Assembly (NCBI GenBank): GCA_038106185.1
Contig: JAYODE010000002.1
Location: forward strand, 166,448 to 230,447
Length of the DNA: 64,000 nucleotides
Direction: 5' to 3'
DNA from: UBA4582 sp038106185
GTDB taxonomy: Bacteria > Pseudomonadota > Gammaproteobacteria > Pseudomonadales > Azotimanducaceae
A model generated the notes under the pieces. The model ran no database searches. It was not told the DNA's origin and saw only the letters and a program-made list of their open reading frames with translations. Each line of letters starts with the position of its first letter. Positions within the stretch are counted from its first letter, which is position 1. Made by a program: the position numbers and the translations under genes. This document shows positions 41,878-50,971 of the stretch, in pieces.

Positions 41878-43239
41878 ATGGCCAAGTCAAAAACAGTGTA
41901 TGTCTGCGGTGATTGTGGCGCTGAGAGCGCCAAATGGCAGGGTCAGTGTAGCGACTGCAAGGCTTGGAACACCCTGACTCGACTATCGATTGAAGACACG
42001 GCTCGTAGCGTTAGAAAGCAGGGCTTCGCCGGGCAATTGGCCGTGGCCAGCATCCTCGGGGAAGTTTCAGCGCACGACGTTCCACGCCTCGCATCCGGCT
42101 CCAGTGAATTTGATCGCGTGCTAGGGGGAGGGCTGGTACCTGGCTCAGCCGTCCTCATTTCTGGCAGTCCTGGTGCAGGCAAGAGCACCTTGCTGATTCA
42201 AACCCTGTGTAAACTTGCCGAGCAGCACTCAGCGCTGTACGTCACCGGTGAGGAAAGCCTCGCTCAGATTGCCATGCGGGCGCGAAGGTTACAGTTACCC
42301 GTCGACAAGCTGAATGTTATGGCGCAGACCAATGTCGAGGCGATTTGCGCGACATGGGATGAGATGCAGCCCAAACTCATTGTTATTGATTCGATCCAGG
42401 TCATGTACCTGGACAGTGTTGAGTCTGCTCCCGGCGGAGTCGCCCAGGTCCGTGAAAGTGCCGCCCTGTTGATCCAGCAGGCTAAGCGAACTGACACGAT
42501 TCTGCTGCTGGTCGGCCATGTCACCAAAGAAGGGAATCTTGCCGGACCTCGGGTTCTGGAACATATGATTGACTGTTTTGTCATGCTGGAAGGTGAGAAT
42601 GACAGCCGTTATCGTACTCTGCGAGCAAGCAAAAATCGGTTTGGTGCTGTGAATGAGCTGGGCATCTTCGCCATGACGGAGAAGGGCCTGGTGGAGGTTT
42701 CAAATCCGTCGGCGATCTTTCTGTCCCGAGGCGAGGCAGCGACCCCCGGCAGCATTGTAATGGTCGTCTGGGAAGGAACGCGACCCTTGCTGGTGGAAGC
42801 TCAGGCGCTAGTGGATGCCAGTGCCCTGGGTAACCCTCGGCGAGTGGCAGTGGGTTTTGAGCAAAATCGCTTGGCGATGCTGTTAGCCGTGTTGCATCGT
42901 CACGGCGGACTGCAGGTGGGTGACCAGGATGTGTTCGTAAATGCCGTCGGCGGCATTCGTGTGACAGAAACCAGCAGTGATCTGGCGCTGCTGTTGGCGG
43001 TCGTCTCCAGCTTTCGAGACAAGGCGCTACCCATGGATCTCGTCTGCTTCGGTGAAGTGGGCCTGTCGGGAGAAATTCGACCGGTACCAAACGGCCAGGA
43101 CCGACTGCGGGAGGCTGCCAAGCATGGCTTTCGACACGCTATCGTGCCCAAAGCCAATCTGCCGAAACAGCCTATAAAGGGCATGCAGATCACCGGCGTC
43201 AGCAAGCTTCAGGAGGCGTTGTTGGCCATTGGTGCCTGA
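41878..43239 (+). CDS. radA: DNA repair protein RadA
   Basis: RadA promotes branch migration of recombination intermediates. The 453-residue protein has a four-cysteine zinc finger (C10, C13, C24, C27), a RecA-like core with Walker A GSPGAGKST, the RadA-specific KNRFG motif in ASKNRFGAV, and a Lon-like C-terminal domain lacking the protease serine-lysine pair. ATG 41878 follows GAGACGG and gives the standard MAKSK start; the upstream TTG at 41857 is unlikely. It converges on ettA 23 bp apart. Confidence 0.96.
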   Translation: MAKSKTVYVCGDCGAESAKWQGQCSDCKAWNTLTRLSIEDTARSVRKQGFAGQLAVASILGEVSAHDVPRLASGSSEFDRVLGGGLVPGSAVLISGSPGAGKSTLLIQTLCKLAEQHSALYVTGEESLAQIAMRARRLQLPVDKLNVMAQTNVEAICATWDEMQPKLIVIDSIQVMYLDSVESAPGGVAQVRESAALLIQQAKRTDTILLLVGHVTKEGNLAGPRVLEHMIDCFVMLEGENDSRYRTLRASKNRFGAVNELGIFAMTEKGLVEVSNPSAIFLSRGEAATPGSIVMVVWEGTRPLLVEAQALVDASALGNPRRVAVGFEQNRLAMLLAVLHRHGGLQVGDQDVFVNAVGGIRVTETSSDLALLLAVVSSFRDKALPMDLVCFGEVGLSGEIRPVPNGQDRLREAAKHGFRHAIVPKANLPKQPIKGMQITGVSKLQEALLAIGA

Positions 43240-43262
43240 AGCCGCACGCCGCGTCACCAGCT

Positions 43263-44927
43263 TTAGGCAAGTTTCTTATACTTTACCCGTGTCGGGCCCT
43301 TGTCACCCTGGCGCTTGCGATAGTCTTCCTCATACTCAGTATAGTTGCCATCAAACCAGACAGCCCGGCTATCCCCCTCAAAGGCGAGAATGTGGGTGGC
43401 AATCCGATCGAGGAACCAGCGATCATGAGAAATGACCATCAGGGTACCCGGATAGGCTTCGATCGCAGTCTCCAGTGAGCGCAGAGTCTCGACATCCAGA
43501 TCATTAGTGGGCTCGTCGAGCAGCAAAAAGTTCGCGCCTTTTTTAAGCAGCTTCGCCAGATGGACCCGATTACGTTCACCACCGGAGAGGTTTTTCACCA
43601 ACTTTTGCTGGTCGCCGCCCTTGAAGTTGAAGCGGCTGACGTAGCCGCGAGACTGCGTCTCATAACGACCGATTTGAATGATCTCACTGCCTTCTGAAAT
43701 TTCTTCCCATACATTTTTGTCGTCAGAAAGACTGTCACGGTTTTGATCGACGTGGCCAAGAACGACTGTCTCGCCCAGGCGCACAGTGCCACTATCAGGC
43801 TGATCGGTGCCGCTGATCATTCTGAACAGAGTAGATTTACCAGCACCGTTGCCGCCGATAATGCCGACGATCGCACCCTTAGGGACACTAAAACTCAAAT
43901 CGTCGATGAGCAGTTGATCGCCATAACCCTTGCTGACGTTTTCGACTTCCAGAATGATATCGCCCAATCTGGGACCGGGTGGAATATACAGCTCCAGCGT
44001 TTCATTGCGACGCTGAAATTCTTGCGCATTGAGTTCTTCAAAGCGTGCCAGGCGCGCTCGATTCTTGGCATGTCGAGCCTTGGGTTGGCTTCTGACCCAT
44101 TCAAGTTCAGCCTTGATGGTCTTTTGCCGTGCCCCTTCACGTTTCTCTTCCATTTCCAGGCGACGGTCCTTGTCTTCGAGCCATGCAGAGTAGTTTCCTT
44201 CAAAGGGAATCCCATAACCGCGATCCAGCTCCAGAATCCAGCCGGCAGCATTATCGAGAAAGTAACGGTCGTGAGTAATCGCAACAACTGTGCCGGGAAA
44301 ATCCTGCAAAAAGCGCTCAAGCCAGGCAACACTTTCGGCATCCAGATGGTTCGTGGGTTCATCCAGCAGCAACATGTCGGGATTTGACAGCAGCAGGCGG
44401 CACAGCGCGACTCGACGCCTCTCTCCACCCGACAGAGTTGTGACATCGGCATCAAATGGCGGCAGACGGAGGGCATCGGCGGCAATGTTAAGCTTTCTCT
44501 CCAGATCCCAGCCATCCGCGGCATCGATTTTGAGCTGTAATTCTCCTTGTTGCTCGAGGAGATCATTCATCTCGTTATCCGACATGGGTTCTGCGAATTT
44601 GTCACTGATGGCGTTGAAGGCATCGATGAGATCTTTAAGTTCCCTGACACCGTCCTCCACATTGCCGCGGACGTCGCGACTCGCATCCAGTTCCGGTTCC
44701 TGTGACAAATAACCAATTTTCAGGTTCGGTTGGGGTCGGGCCTCACCCAGAATCTCCTGGTCAAGACCCGCCATGATTTTCAATAGTGTCGATTTACCTG
44801 AGCCATTGAGACCCAGTACGCCAATTTTTGCGCCGGGGAAAAACGACAGAGAGATGTCCTTGAGAATCACGCGATTGGGCGGAACGACCTTGCCGACGCG
44901 CGACATGGTGAATACGTACTGTGCCAT
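43263..44927 (-). CDS. ettA: Energy-dependent translational throttle protein EttA (ABC-F)
   Basis: EttA binds the ribosomal E site and gates entry into elongation according to ATP/ADP. This 554-residue ABC-F protein has two ATPase domains, each with Walker A (GLNGSGKST, GGNGAGKST) and LSGGE signature, an interdomain P-site tRNA interaction motif rich in K/R/E (about 240-300), and an arm insertion in the first domain. No membrane domain is present. The length matches E. coli EttA (555). It is divergent from nrdR. Confidence 0.96.
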   Translation of the reverse strand: MAQYVFTMSRVGKVVPPNRVILKDISLSFFPGAKIGVLGLNGSGKSTLLKIMAGLDQEILGEARPQPNLKIGYLSQEPELDASRDVRGNVEDGVRELKDLIDAFNAISDKFAEPMSDNEMNDLLEQQGELQLKIDAADGWDLERKLNIAADALRLPPFDADVTTLSGGERRRVALCRLLLSNPDMLLLDEPTNHLDAESVAWLERFLQDFPGTVVAITHDRYFLDNAAGWILELDRGYGIPFEGNYSAWLEDKDRRLEMEEKREGARQKTIKAELEWVRSQPKARHAKNRARLARFEELNAQEFQRRNETLELYIPPGPRLGDIILEVENVSKGYGDQLLIDDLSFSVPKGAIVGIIGGNGAGKSTLFRMISGTDQPDSGTVRLGETVVLGHVDQNRDSLSDDKNVWEEISEGSEIIQIGRYETQSRGYVSRFNFKGGDQQKLVKNLSGGERNRVHLAKLLKKGANFLLLDEPTNDLDVETLRSLETAIEAYPGTLMVISHDRWFLDRIATHILAFEGDSRAVWFDGNYTEYEEDYRKRQGDKGPTRVKYKKLA

Positions 44928-45047
44928 GAATGTTCGACCTAAAAAGCTGTCAGTTTAACAGATACGTCGAGGGATGTTTCAAGGGATCGGTGCCAGCCGT
45001 AGTGGATTAGAGTAGAATAGCGTTTTTTCCAAGCAGCGAAGCCTATT

Positions 45048-45518
45048 GTGCATTGCCCCTTCTGTAGTCACAGTGAGACCAAGGTGATTGATTCCCGTCT
45101 GGTGGCCGACGGCGATCAGATCAGGCGTCGGCGCGAATGTCTGGAATGTGGAGAGCGATTCACCACCTTTGAGTCGGCAGAGCTGTTGTTGCCGCGGGTG
45201 ATCAAGAGTAATGGCAGTCGTCAGCCATTTGATGAAGCCAAGCTGCGTAGCGGAATCCTTCGAGCCATTGAAAAACGCCCTGTCAGTCTCGATCGAGTAG
45301 AGTCCACAATCAATCGCATCAAGCATCGACTGCGGGCCACCGGTGAACCTGAGGTGAATACTCGAGATGTCGGTGAATTGGTCATGGAGGAGCTGCGAGA
45401 ACTGGACGACGTAGCCTACGTTCGATTTGCCTCTGTCTATCGAAGCTTTCAAGACGTTAATGAATTCCGGGAAGAAATAGAACGCCTGGATGCTGGCAAG
45501 ACTAACCGCGGCGAGTGA
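45048..45518 (+). CDS. nrdR: Ribonucleotide reductase transcriptional repressor NrdR
   Basis: NrdR represses nrd operons, sensing dATP/ATP through an ATP-cone. The 156-residue protein has a zinc ribbon (C3, C6, C31, C34, with RRRRECLECGERFTTFE) and an ATP-cone (about 48-138). The start is GTG 45048, giving MHCPFC. NrdR boxes would be expected at nrd genes elsewhere, not here. ribD starts 7 bp after its stop, the conserved nrdR-ribD arrangement. Confidence 0.97.
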   Translation: MHCPFCSHSETKVIDSRLVADGDQIRRRRECLECGERFTTFESAELLLPRVIKSNGSRQPFDEAKLRSGILRAIEKRPVSLDRVESTINRIKHRLRATGEPEVNTRDVGELVMEELRELDDVAYVRFASVYRSFQDVNEFREEIERLDAGKTNRGE

Positions 45519-45525
45519 CTCCAGC

Positions 45526-46641
45526 ATGAACCACGAGACTCTGATGGCAGAGGCACTTCGAGAGGCTGAACGCGGCCTCTATACGGCGCAGCCAAATCCG
45601 CGGGTCGGATGTGTTCTCGCGAAGGATGGTCGAGTGATTGCTCGAGGTTTTCACCGTCAGACAGGACAGGGTCACGCGGAAGCTAACGCTTTGGCGTCTG
45701 CGGGTAACTCAGCGCAAGGCGCGACGGCTTATGTGACGCTCGAGCCCTGCAGTTTTGTTGGTCGCACGCCAGCCTGCGCTGCAAGCCTGATCAAAGCCGG
45801 AGTCAAGACTGTCGTCTATGCCATGACCGACCCGCATCCCGGTAATCGCGGCAAGGGACTTGAGATGTTGGTTGCCGCCGGTATTGAAGTCATAGGTCCA
45901 GTTCTGGAGGCATCCGCACAGAGACTGAATCCAGGGCATGTCAAACGCTATGCAACAGGTTTGCCCTATGTTCGCCTGAAGCTGGCGATGAGTCTTGATG
46001 GAAAAACTGCGCTGGCCAATGGCCAAAGTCAGTGGATCACTGGAACTGCGGCCAGGCAGGATGTACAGCGTTTACGTGCCCGTAGTTCCGCGATTGTGAC
46101 GGGTGTGGAGACCGTGATTGCCGATGACCCGGCCTTGACGGTTCGAGCGGCAGACTTGGGTATTGAGTTTGCTGAACTCGCCGCCAGCATTCCACGACCT
46201 ATCGTCGTCATGGACAGTAATCTGCGCATCCCTTTGACAGCGAAACTCTTGAAGTTGCCTCAGAGCCGAGTCGCCTGCGGCAGCGATCGAGTTGCCACAG
46301 CGCCGGCCAATTTGCCAGTGCTGGGTCTCGAGCGGCGCGCGGATGGTCGGTTGGATATCCACGACTTGCTGGTTAAATTGGGTGCGATGGATTGTAATGA
46401 GGTCTTATTCGAGTGCGGTGCAACCCTGGCTGGCACGCTGCTGCAATCGGGGCTGCTAGACGAGATTGTGATGTATATTGCGCCGCGAATGATGGGTCAA
46501 GACGCTCGGTCGTTACTAAACATCCCGACAATTGATACTATGGACGACCTGATAACACTAAACATGCTGGACGTTCGTCGAGTTGGTCAGGATTTGCGCC
46601 TGACAATCCAACCAATAAGTTCGTCTGTCGAAGATGATTGA
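45526..46641 (+). CDS. ribD: Bifunctional riboflavin deaminase/reductase
   Basis: RibD carries out the second and third steps of riboflavin synthesis. The deaminase domain (about 1-145) has the zinc site GHAEANAL and PCSFVGRTPAC; the reductase domain (about 148-365) has LKLAMSLDGKTA and a DHFR-like fold. ATG 45526 is chosen over an overlapping upstream frame; it gives 371 residues versus 367 in E. coli. In Pseudomonas ribE and ribBA follow; here ribH follows directly, 21 bp on. Confidence 0.96.
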   Translation: MNHETLMAEALREAERGLYTAQPNPRVGCVLAKDGRVIARGFHRQTGQGHAEANALASAGNSAQGATAYVTLEPCSFVGRTPACAASLIKAGVKTVVYAMTDPHPGNRGKGLEMLVAAGIEVIGPVLEASAQRLNPGHVKRYATGLPYVRLKLAMSLDGKTALANGQSQWITGTAARQDVQRLRARSSAIVTGVETVIADDPALTVRAADLGIEFAELAASIPRPIVVMDSNLRIPLTAKLLKLPQSRVACGSDRVATAPANLPVLGLERRADGRLDIHDLLVKLGAMDCNEVLFECGATLAGTLLQSGLLDEIVMYIAPRMMGQDARSLLNIPTIDTMDDLITLNMLDVRRVGQDLRLTIQPISSSVEDD

Positions 46642-46662
46642 AAACCAGACACAGGAAAATCT

Positions 46663-47130
46663 ATGAGCACTGTAATAGAAGGAGATTTCTCGGCGAGTGA
46701 TGCAAAATTTGCGATCATCGTCGCGAGATTCAATGGATTTGTCGTTGAGGGCCTTTTGGCGGGCGCACTGGATACTTTAAAGCGTCATGGCATTGCCGAT
46801 GATAATATCACCATTGTTCGAGTGCCTGGCGCTTTCGAGATGCCTTTAGCCACTCAGGCAGTGGCGGAGAAAGGCGAGCATGACGCGATCCTAACCCTTG
46901 GCGCTGTGATTCGTGGTGGTACTCCCCACTTTGAATATGTTGCCGGTGAATGTGCCAGCGGTATTGCCCATCTTGCTTTGGCTAACTCGGTGCCCATCGC
47001 CTTTGGTGTATTGACAACCGATACCATTGAACAGGCAATTGAACGCTCCGGTACCAAGGCGGGCAACAAGGGTGTAGATGCGGCCATGACGGCGCTCGAA
47101 ATGGTCAGTTTAATGCGGCGACTGGCGTGA
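46663..47130 (+). CDS. ribH: 6,7-dimethyl-8-ribityllumazine synthase
   Basis: RibH condenses the RibD product with 3,4-dihydroxy-2-butanone 4-phosphate to form lumazine. The 155-residue protein has ARFNGFVVEGLLAGA, PGAFEMP and GAVIRGGTPHFEYVA with the catalytic histidine. Its stop overlaps the nusB GTG (GTGA at 47127-47130). No FMN riboswitch precedes it. Confidence 0.97.
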   Translation: MSTVIEGDFSASDAKFAIIVARFNGFVVEGLLAGALDTLKRHGIADDNITIVRVPGAFEMPLATQAVAEKGEHDAILTLGAVIRGGTPHFEYVAGECASGIAHLALANSVPIAFGVLTTDTIEQAIERSGTKAGNKGVDAAMTALEMVSLMRRLA

Positions 47131-47648
47131 ACAACAAAGACCTTGAAGCGCTCGGCCCAGGTCTGAACCCGCCGGGCTCAAAGCGTGTGCCTGGGTCTAA
47201 TCCGGTCGCGAAAAATGTAGCTAAGACGCCATCTGCGAGAAGCAAGGCGCGGCGTTTTGCCCTGCAAGCCCATTACCAAATTCAGCTGAGTGATTGTTCT
47301 GTGGCATCTGTAGAGTCCCAATTTCTCCAGGACCACGATATGAAACGGGTGGATACCGAGTATTTTCACGACCTCTTGTCGGGGACTTCGGTGCACAGGC
47401 AAGCGCTGATTGGACTTATCACGCCAACCCTGGATCGGTCCTTTGAGTCGCTGGATCCAATCGAGAAGGCCATATTGTTTATTGGTTGTTTCGAGCTGGT
47501 GCATCGCATCGACGTGCCCTATCGGGTCGTGATCAATGAGGGCATTGAGCTGGCGCGGCAATTTGGCGCCACTGAAAGTCATAAGTATATCAACTCCATC
47601 CTGGATCGATTGGCGAAGGATCATAGAGCCAGTGAACGTGGCCGCTAA
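47127..47648 (+). CDS. nusB: Transcription antitermination factor NusB
   Basis: NusB joins NusE (S10) on boxA RNA for rRNA antitermination. The conserved core begins around residue 37 (SKARRFALQAHYQIQLS) and ends with TESHKYINSILDRLAKD. From GTG 47127 (GTGA overlap with ribH) the protein is 173 residues, with a roughly 36-residue low-complexity N-terminal extension rich in P, G, S, K and N not present in E. coli (139). A later GTG at 47187 would shorten it by 20. Overlap supports the long form, but it is not decisive. Confidence 0.93.
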   Translation: MNNKDLEALGPGLNPPGSKRVPGSNPVAKNVAKTPSARSKARRFALQAHYQIQLSDCSVASVESQFLQDHDMKRVDTEYFHDLLSGTSVHRQALIGLITPTLDRSFESLDPIEKAILFIGCFELVHRIDVPYRVVINEGIELARQFGATESHKYINSILDRLAKDHRASERGR

Positions 47649-47683
47649 GGCTGGCGAGAAGGACATGACTTGATGCTGTTCCA

Positions 47684-48655
47684 ATGACTGATCCGCGTCG
47701 AGAATTTGCGATAATCGACCAATACTTTGCGGGGTTGATCACGACAACCAGTCCTGAAATTCGGCTGGGCCCCGGAGATGACTGCGGCATATTCAGCGTT
47801 CCGAGGGGTGCAGAGGTGTGTATATCCACCGATACGCTGACGGCGGGCGTGCACTTTCCACCAGACGCCGCACCGGCAGTTGTGGCCCACCGTGCACTGG
47901 TTGCTAACCTGAGTGATTTGGCGGCCATGGGAGCCTGCCCTTTAACCTGTACATTGGCATTGACCCTGGACGCCAAGTCCGCGACAGACTCGTGGCTCGC
48001 CCCCTTTGCCGAGCGGCTTCGACAACTGATCGCCGAGTATGCCATCCCGCTCATAGGAGGTAACCTTTCCCACGGCCCTCTGTCATTGACATTCACGGTG
48101 CTGGGTACGGTACCCGAGGGCCGAGCGCTGCGTCGAGACGGCGCGCAGCTGGGCGACGATGTCTATATTACTGGCTATCCGGGTGATGCAGCGGGGGGCT
48201 TGGCCCAGCTGCAAAAAGCAGATGGCCCGCCGGCGCAGGCGTTGCTGAACCGGTATCAATATCCCACTCCAAGGCTGGCGACGGCTCTGGCATTGCGAGG
48301 CATCGCCAGCAGCGCGATTGATATCTCTGATGGCTTGCTGGCCGACCTGGAACACATCAGTGAGCGTAGTCATGTGGGAATTGAAATTGGTCTGGACCGA
48401 CTGCCCTTGTCCAGCGCCCTCACTGAAAGTTTTGAGGTGGCGCAGTGTCGAGAGTTTGCGTTGGCCGGAGGTGACGACTATGAGCTGGGCTTTACGGCAA
48501 GTGTGGCTCATCGCGAGGCAATTTCCGCAGTTGAGCGATCAACTCAAGTGCCGATCACTCGAATAGGTCGAGTGGTTGATAGCGGTCAGGTTCAGGTCGT
48601 CGACGCGAGTGGACGGGTGGTGCCTTTAAATTATCGCGGTTACAGCCATTTTTGA
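47684..48655 (+). CDS. thiL: Thiamine-monophosphate kinase
   Basis: ThiL phosphorylates thiamine monophosphate to the active diphosphate. This PurM-like protein of 323 residues begins EFAIIDQYF and has the ATP/metal-binding segments GPGDDCGIF and STDTLTAGVHF, then ISDGLLADLEHI and AGGDDYELGF. Its stop falls just before the pgpA start; the conserved nusB-thiL-pgpA order is preserved. Confidence 0.96.
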   Translation: MTDPRREFAIIDQYFAGLITTTSPEIRLGPGDDCGIFSVPRGAEVCISTDTLTAGVHFPPDAAPAVVAHRALVANLSDLAAMGACPLTCTLALTLDAKSATDSWLAPFAERLRQLIAEYAIPLIGGNLSHGPLSLTFTVLGTVPEGRALRRDGAQLGDDVYITGYPGDAAGGLAQLQKADGPPAQALLNRYQYPTPRLATALALRGIASSAIDISDGLLADLEHISERSHVGIEIGLDRLPLSSALTESFEVAQCREFALAGGDDYELGFTASVAHREAISAVERSTQVPITRIGRVVDSGQVQVVDASGRVVPLNYRGYSHF

Positions 48656-48666
48656 GGCTCAAAGTC

Positions 48667-49152
48667 ATGACGCCACGAAATTATAAAGCCCTGACGAATC
48701 CCTGGCATTTGCTGGCCACAGGCTTTGGCAGTGGCCTGGTGAGAAAAGCACCGGGAACTGTCGGTAGTCTGCTGGCCCTTGTGTTTTGGATACCGCTGCA
48801 GGCTCAGTCACCCCTTGTCTACAGTCTTTTTGTGCTGGCCTGCATACCCTTTGGCGTCTGGCTGTGCGGTCGAGTCGCGAGCGAGATGCAGGTAAAGGAC
48901 CCGGCGTGCATTGTATTCGATGAGTTTGTCGGTATCTGGGTGGCCTTGTTCCTGTTGCCGGCTGGCTGGTACTGGCTGCTCATCGGTTTCGTGCTGTTTC
49001 GAGGGTTTGATATTCTCAAGCCATGGCCGGTCAATTGGCTTGACCAACGCCTGCCCGGAGGTTGGGGCATTATGCTCGACGATGTGGCGGCGGGGCTCTA
49101 CAGCCTTCTGGTTATTCAGGTCTTGGCTTACGCCCTTGGCTGGCTGAAGTGA
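48667..49152 (+). CDS. pgpA: Phosphatidylglycerophosphatase A
   Basis: PgpA dephosphorylates phosphatidylglycerophosphate to phosphatidylglycerol at the inner membrane. The 161-residue protein has the family signatures GFGSGLVRKAPGTVGSL and VFDEFVGIWVAL, plus FDILKPWPVNWLD and DDVAAGLYS, between about four membrane segments. ATG 48667 has GAGG upstream; a longer frame from TTG 48652 is less likely. The stop overlaps the next gene's GTG (GTGA at 49149-49152). Confidence 0.95.
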   Translation: MTPRNYKALTNPWHLLATGFGSGLVRKAPGTVGSLLALVFWIPLQAQSPLVYSLFVLACIPFGVWLCGRVASEMQVKDPACIVFDEFVGIWVALFLLPAGWYWLLIGFVLFRGFDILKPWPVNWLDQRLPGGWGIMLDDVAAGLYSLLVIQVLAYALGWLK

Positions 49153-49811
49153 ATAACGCTGGTTGGCTCGCGATGGGGCGGATCGGTCTCCTGGTTTGGC
49201 TGCTCAACTTGCCAATGTTAGCCGCGCGGGCTGAGTCGATTGATATCGATGTTGTTGGTCTCTTCAAGAATGCTGCGATGCTGAGCATCAATGGTGATCA
49301 GCAGCTTCTGAAAACGGGTCAAAGGTCGCCCGAGGGTGTCTCATTAGTGAGCGCTGACAGCCGAAGCGCGACGATTGAGCTGAATGGAGAAACCATGACG
49401 CTCGATTTGAGCAGTAAAATCAGCGCGAAATTTGCCGCTCATGTCCCGGCCACCGTAGCCATTCAACGTCATAACGAGCAATATCTCACGACCGGCGTCA
49501 TAAATGGGGTGCCGGTGACTTTCGTGATCGATACAGGCGCCACGTTACTGGCCATGAACAGCGCTCATGCTGCTGCCCTGGGTCTCGATATGAGTCGCGC
49601 CAGGCCGATGCGGGCTTATACTGCCAGTGGTTCAGTAGCAGCATTGCAACTGGTGCTTGACCAGGTTGAAGTCGGTGAGATTCAAGTGAGCAATGTGCTC
49701 GCCGCCGTTTTGCCCGGCGACTATCCAGCAAACCTGCTACTGGGCATGAGCTTTCTTCGAAATGTCGAAATGAGTGAGAAGGCGGGATTGATGTTGCTGA
49801 AAGGCCGCTAA
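49149..49811 (+). CDS. Retropepsin-like aspartic protease, exported
   Basis: From GTG 49149 (GTGA overlap with pgpA) this is 220 residues; ATG 49173 is an alternative start. A signal peptide or N-terminal anchor ends near AARA-ES. The C-terminal half has VIDTGATLLAMNS, the active-site loop of clan AA single-domain aspartic proteases, followed by a flap-like region and LLGMSFLRNVEM, as in the TIGR02281 group. One catalytic Asp per chain implies a homodimer. Its substrate is unknown. Coupling to pgpA suggests only shared expression. Confidence 0.8.
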   Translation: MNNAGWLAMGRIGLLVWLLNLPMLAARAESIDIDVVGLFKNAAMLSINGDQQLLKTGQRSPEGVSLVSADSRSATIELNGETMTLDLSSKISAKFAAHVPATVAIQRHNEQYLTTGVINGVPVTFVIDTGATLLAMNSAHAAALGLDMSRARPMRAYTASGSVAALQLVLDQVEVGEIQVSNVLAAVLPGDYPANLLLGMSFLRNVEMSEKAGLMLLKGR

Positions 49812-49914
49812 CCAAATCAATAGATAAAGACTGCAGATATTCACCGAAATTAGTATAGTCGCGGTGAGCCTGGGGTCCTGTTAACATGCCGTGATTCGTC
49901 GGCAGGAGTATTGC

Positions 49915-50517
49915 TTGAGCGTTGTATATATCGCCAGTTCATTGTTACCAACCCCCTGGGGTGAGTTTACCCTGCATGGGTTTGAGGACACAGAGACTCG
50001 CCAGGAGCATGTCGCCATTACCTTTGGAGACGTCACCCTAGGGGAGCCGGCTTTATGCAGGGTTCACTCGGAATGCTTGACGGGAGATGCTTTGTTTAGC
50101 ATGCGTTGTGACTGTGGCTCTCAGCTGCAAGCCGCGTTACAGCGAATCTCTGCTGCGGGTCGAGGTATTATTCTGTATTTACGCCAGGAGGGCCGAGGTA
50201 TCGGTCTCATCAATAAGATTCGCGCCTATGAATTGCAGGATCAGGGTGCTGATACCGTCGAGGCCAACGAGCGCTTAGGGTTTGACGCTGACCTTCGCGA
50301 TTATACGGTCTGCAAAACCATGTTTGCGCACTTTCAGATTACACGGGTGCGCTTGATGACGAATAATCCTGTGAAGATTAATGCGCTCACCAAGCTGGGT
50401 ATTGAGGTCGTAGAGCGTATGTCGATTGAGACAGGTCAAAACGACCACAATGCGCGATATCTCGCGACCAAAGCCGGAAAGTTGGGCCATCTGTTGAGTC
50501 ATCAAGATGAGGCCTGA
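49915..50517 (+). CDS. ribA: GTP cyclohydrolase II
   Basis: RibA opens GTP as the first step of riboflavin synthesis. The 200-residue protein has zinc-ligand cysteines in CLTGDALFSMRCDCGS and GRGIGLINKIRAYELQ, and no fused RibB domain. TTG 49915 is preferred: AGGAG at 49904-49908 lies 6 bases upstream, and the protein then starts SVVYIASS like relatives. GTG 49891 would add 8 residues before it. Confidence 0.95.
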   Translation: MSVVYIASSLLPTPWGEFTLHGFEDTETRQEHVAITFGDVTLGEPALCRVHSECLTGDALFSMRCDCGSQLQAALQRISAAGRGIILYLRQEGRGIGLINKIRAYELQDQGADTVEANERLGFDADLRDYTVCKTMFAHFQITRVRLMTNNPVKINALTKLGIEVVERMSIETGQNDHNARYLATKAGKLGHLLSHQDEA

Positions 50518-50563
50518 AGGCCACTGAGCCAACAGGACGCAATCGAGCAGTTGTCGGCTTCAT

Positions 50564-50944
50564 TCACAGATTCTGGCAAATCCGCCATGCCACGCCGCTG
50601 GGATCAAAGACAATGAATTCAAGCATGCGCCAGGGTTGCTCGACGATGGTTGTGACCTGCACGCCATAGGTGCCGGCGAGGTCTGCATGGGTGACCTGTT
50701 GGTGCCACGCATAAATGTCTTTCACCAGCAGATGCATCATAAGGTTTTCAGGTGTCGCCTGAGGCTGAAAATTTTGCAGTAAAAAGCTGCAATTGCCCGC
50801 GTGAAAGTAGGCGACATCGCCGTCGTCGGATGCTTTCAGAAAGCCAAAGTCCAGATAGAACTGTTTCGATAGCGCAAAATCTTTAGCAGGAATAAAGGCT
50901 TTTAACTCGACGGTCTGCAGATCGTTCAACCAGGCGTTGCTCAT
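50564..50944 (-). CDS. VOC (glyoxalase/bleomycin-resistance) family protein
   Basis: This 126-residue protein has the paired beta-alpha-beta-beta-beta modules of the vicinal oxygen chelate superfamily, with FYLDFGFLKASDDGDVAYF in the first half and LEFIVFDPSGVAWRICQNL in the second. Specific function cannot be assigned; the family includes dioxygenases, lyases and drug-binding proteins. It lies downstream of dxs on the same strand, 27 bp away, and may be read through from it. Confidence 0.75.
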   Translation of the reverse strand: MSNAWLNDLQTVELKAFIPAKDFALSKQFYLDFGFLKASDDGDVAYFHAGNCSFLLQNFQPQATPENLMMHLLVKDIYAWHQQVTHADLAGTYGVQVTTIVEQPWRMLEFIVFDPSGVAWRICQNL

Positions 50945-50971
50945 GGTCAGTATCCAAGAGGTAAAGTTAGG

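Noticed and set aside
46642..46662. FMN riboswitch upstream of ribH
   Set aside because: The gap is only 21 bp, and no RFN-type sequence is seen here or before ribD or ribA.
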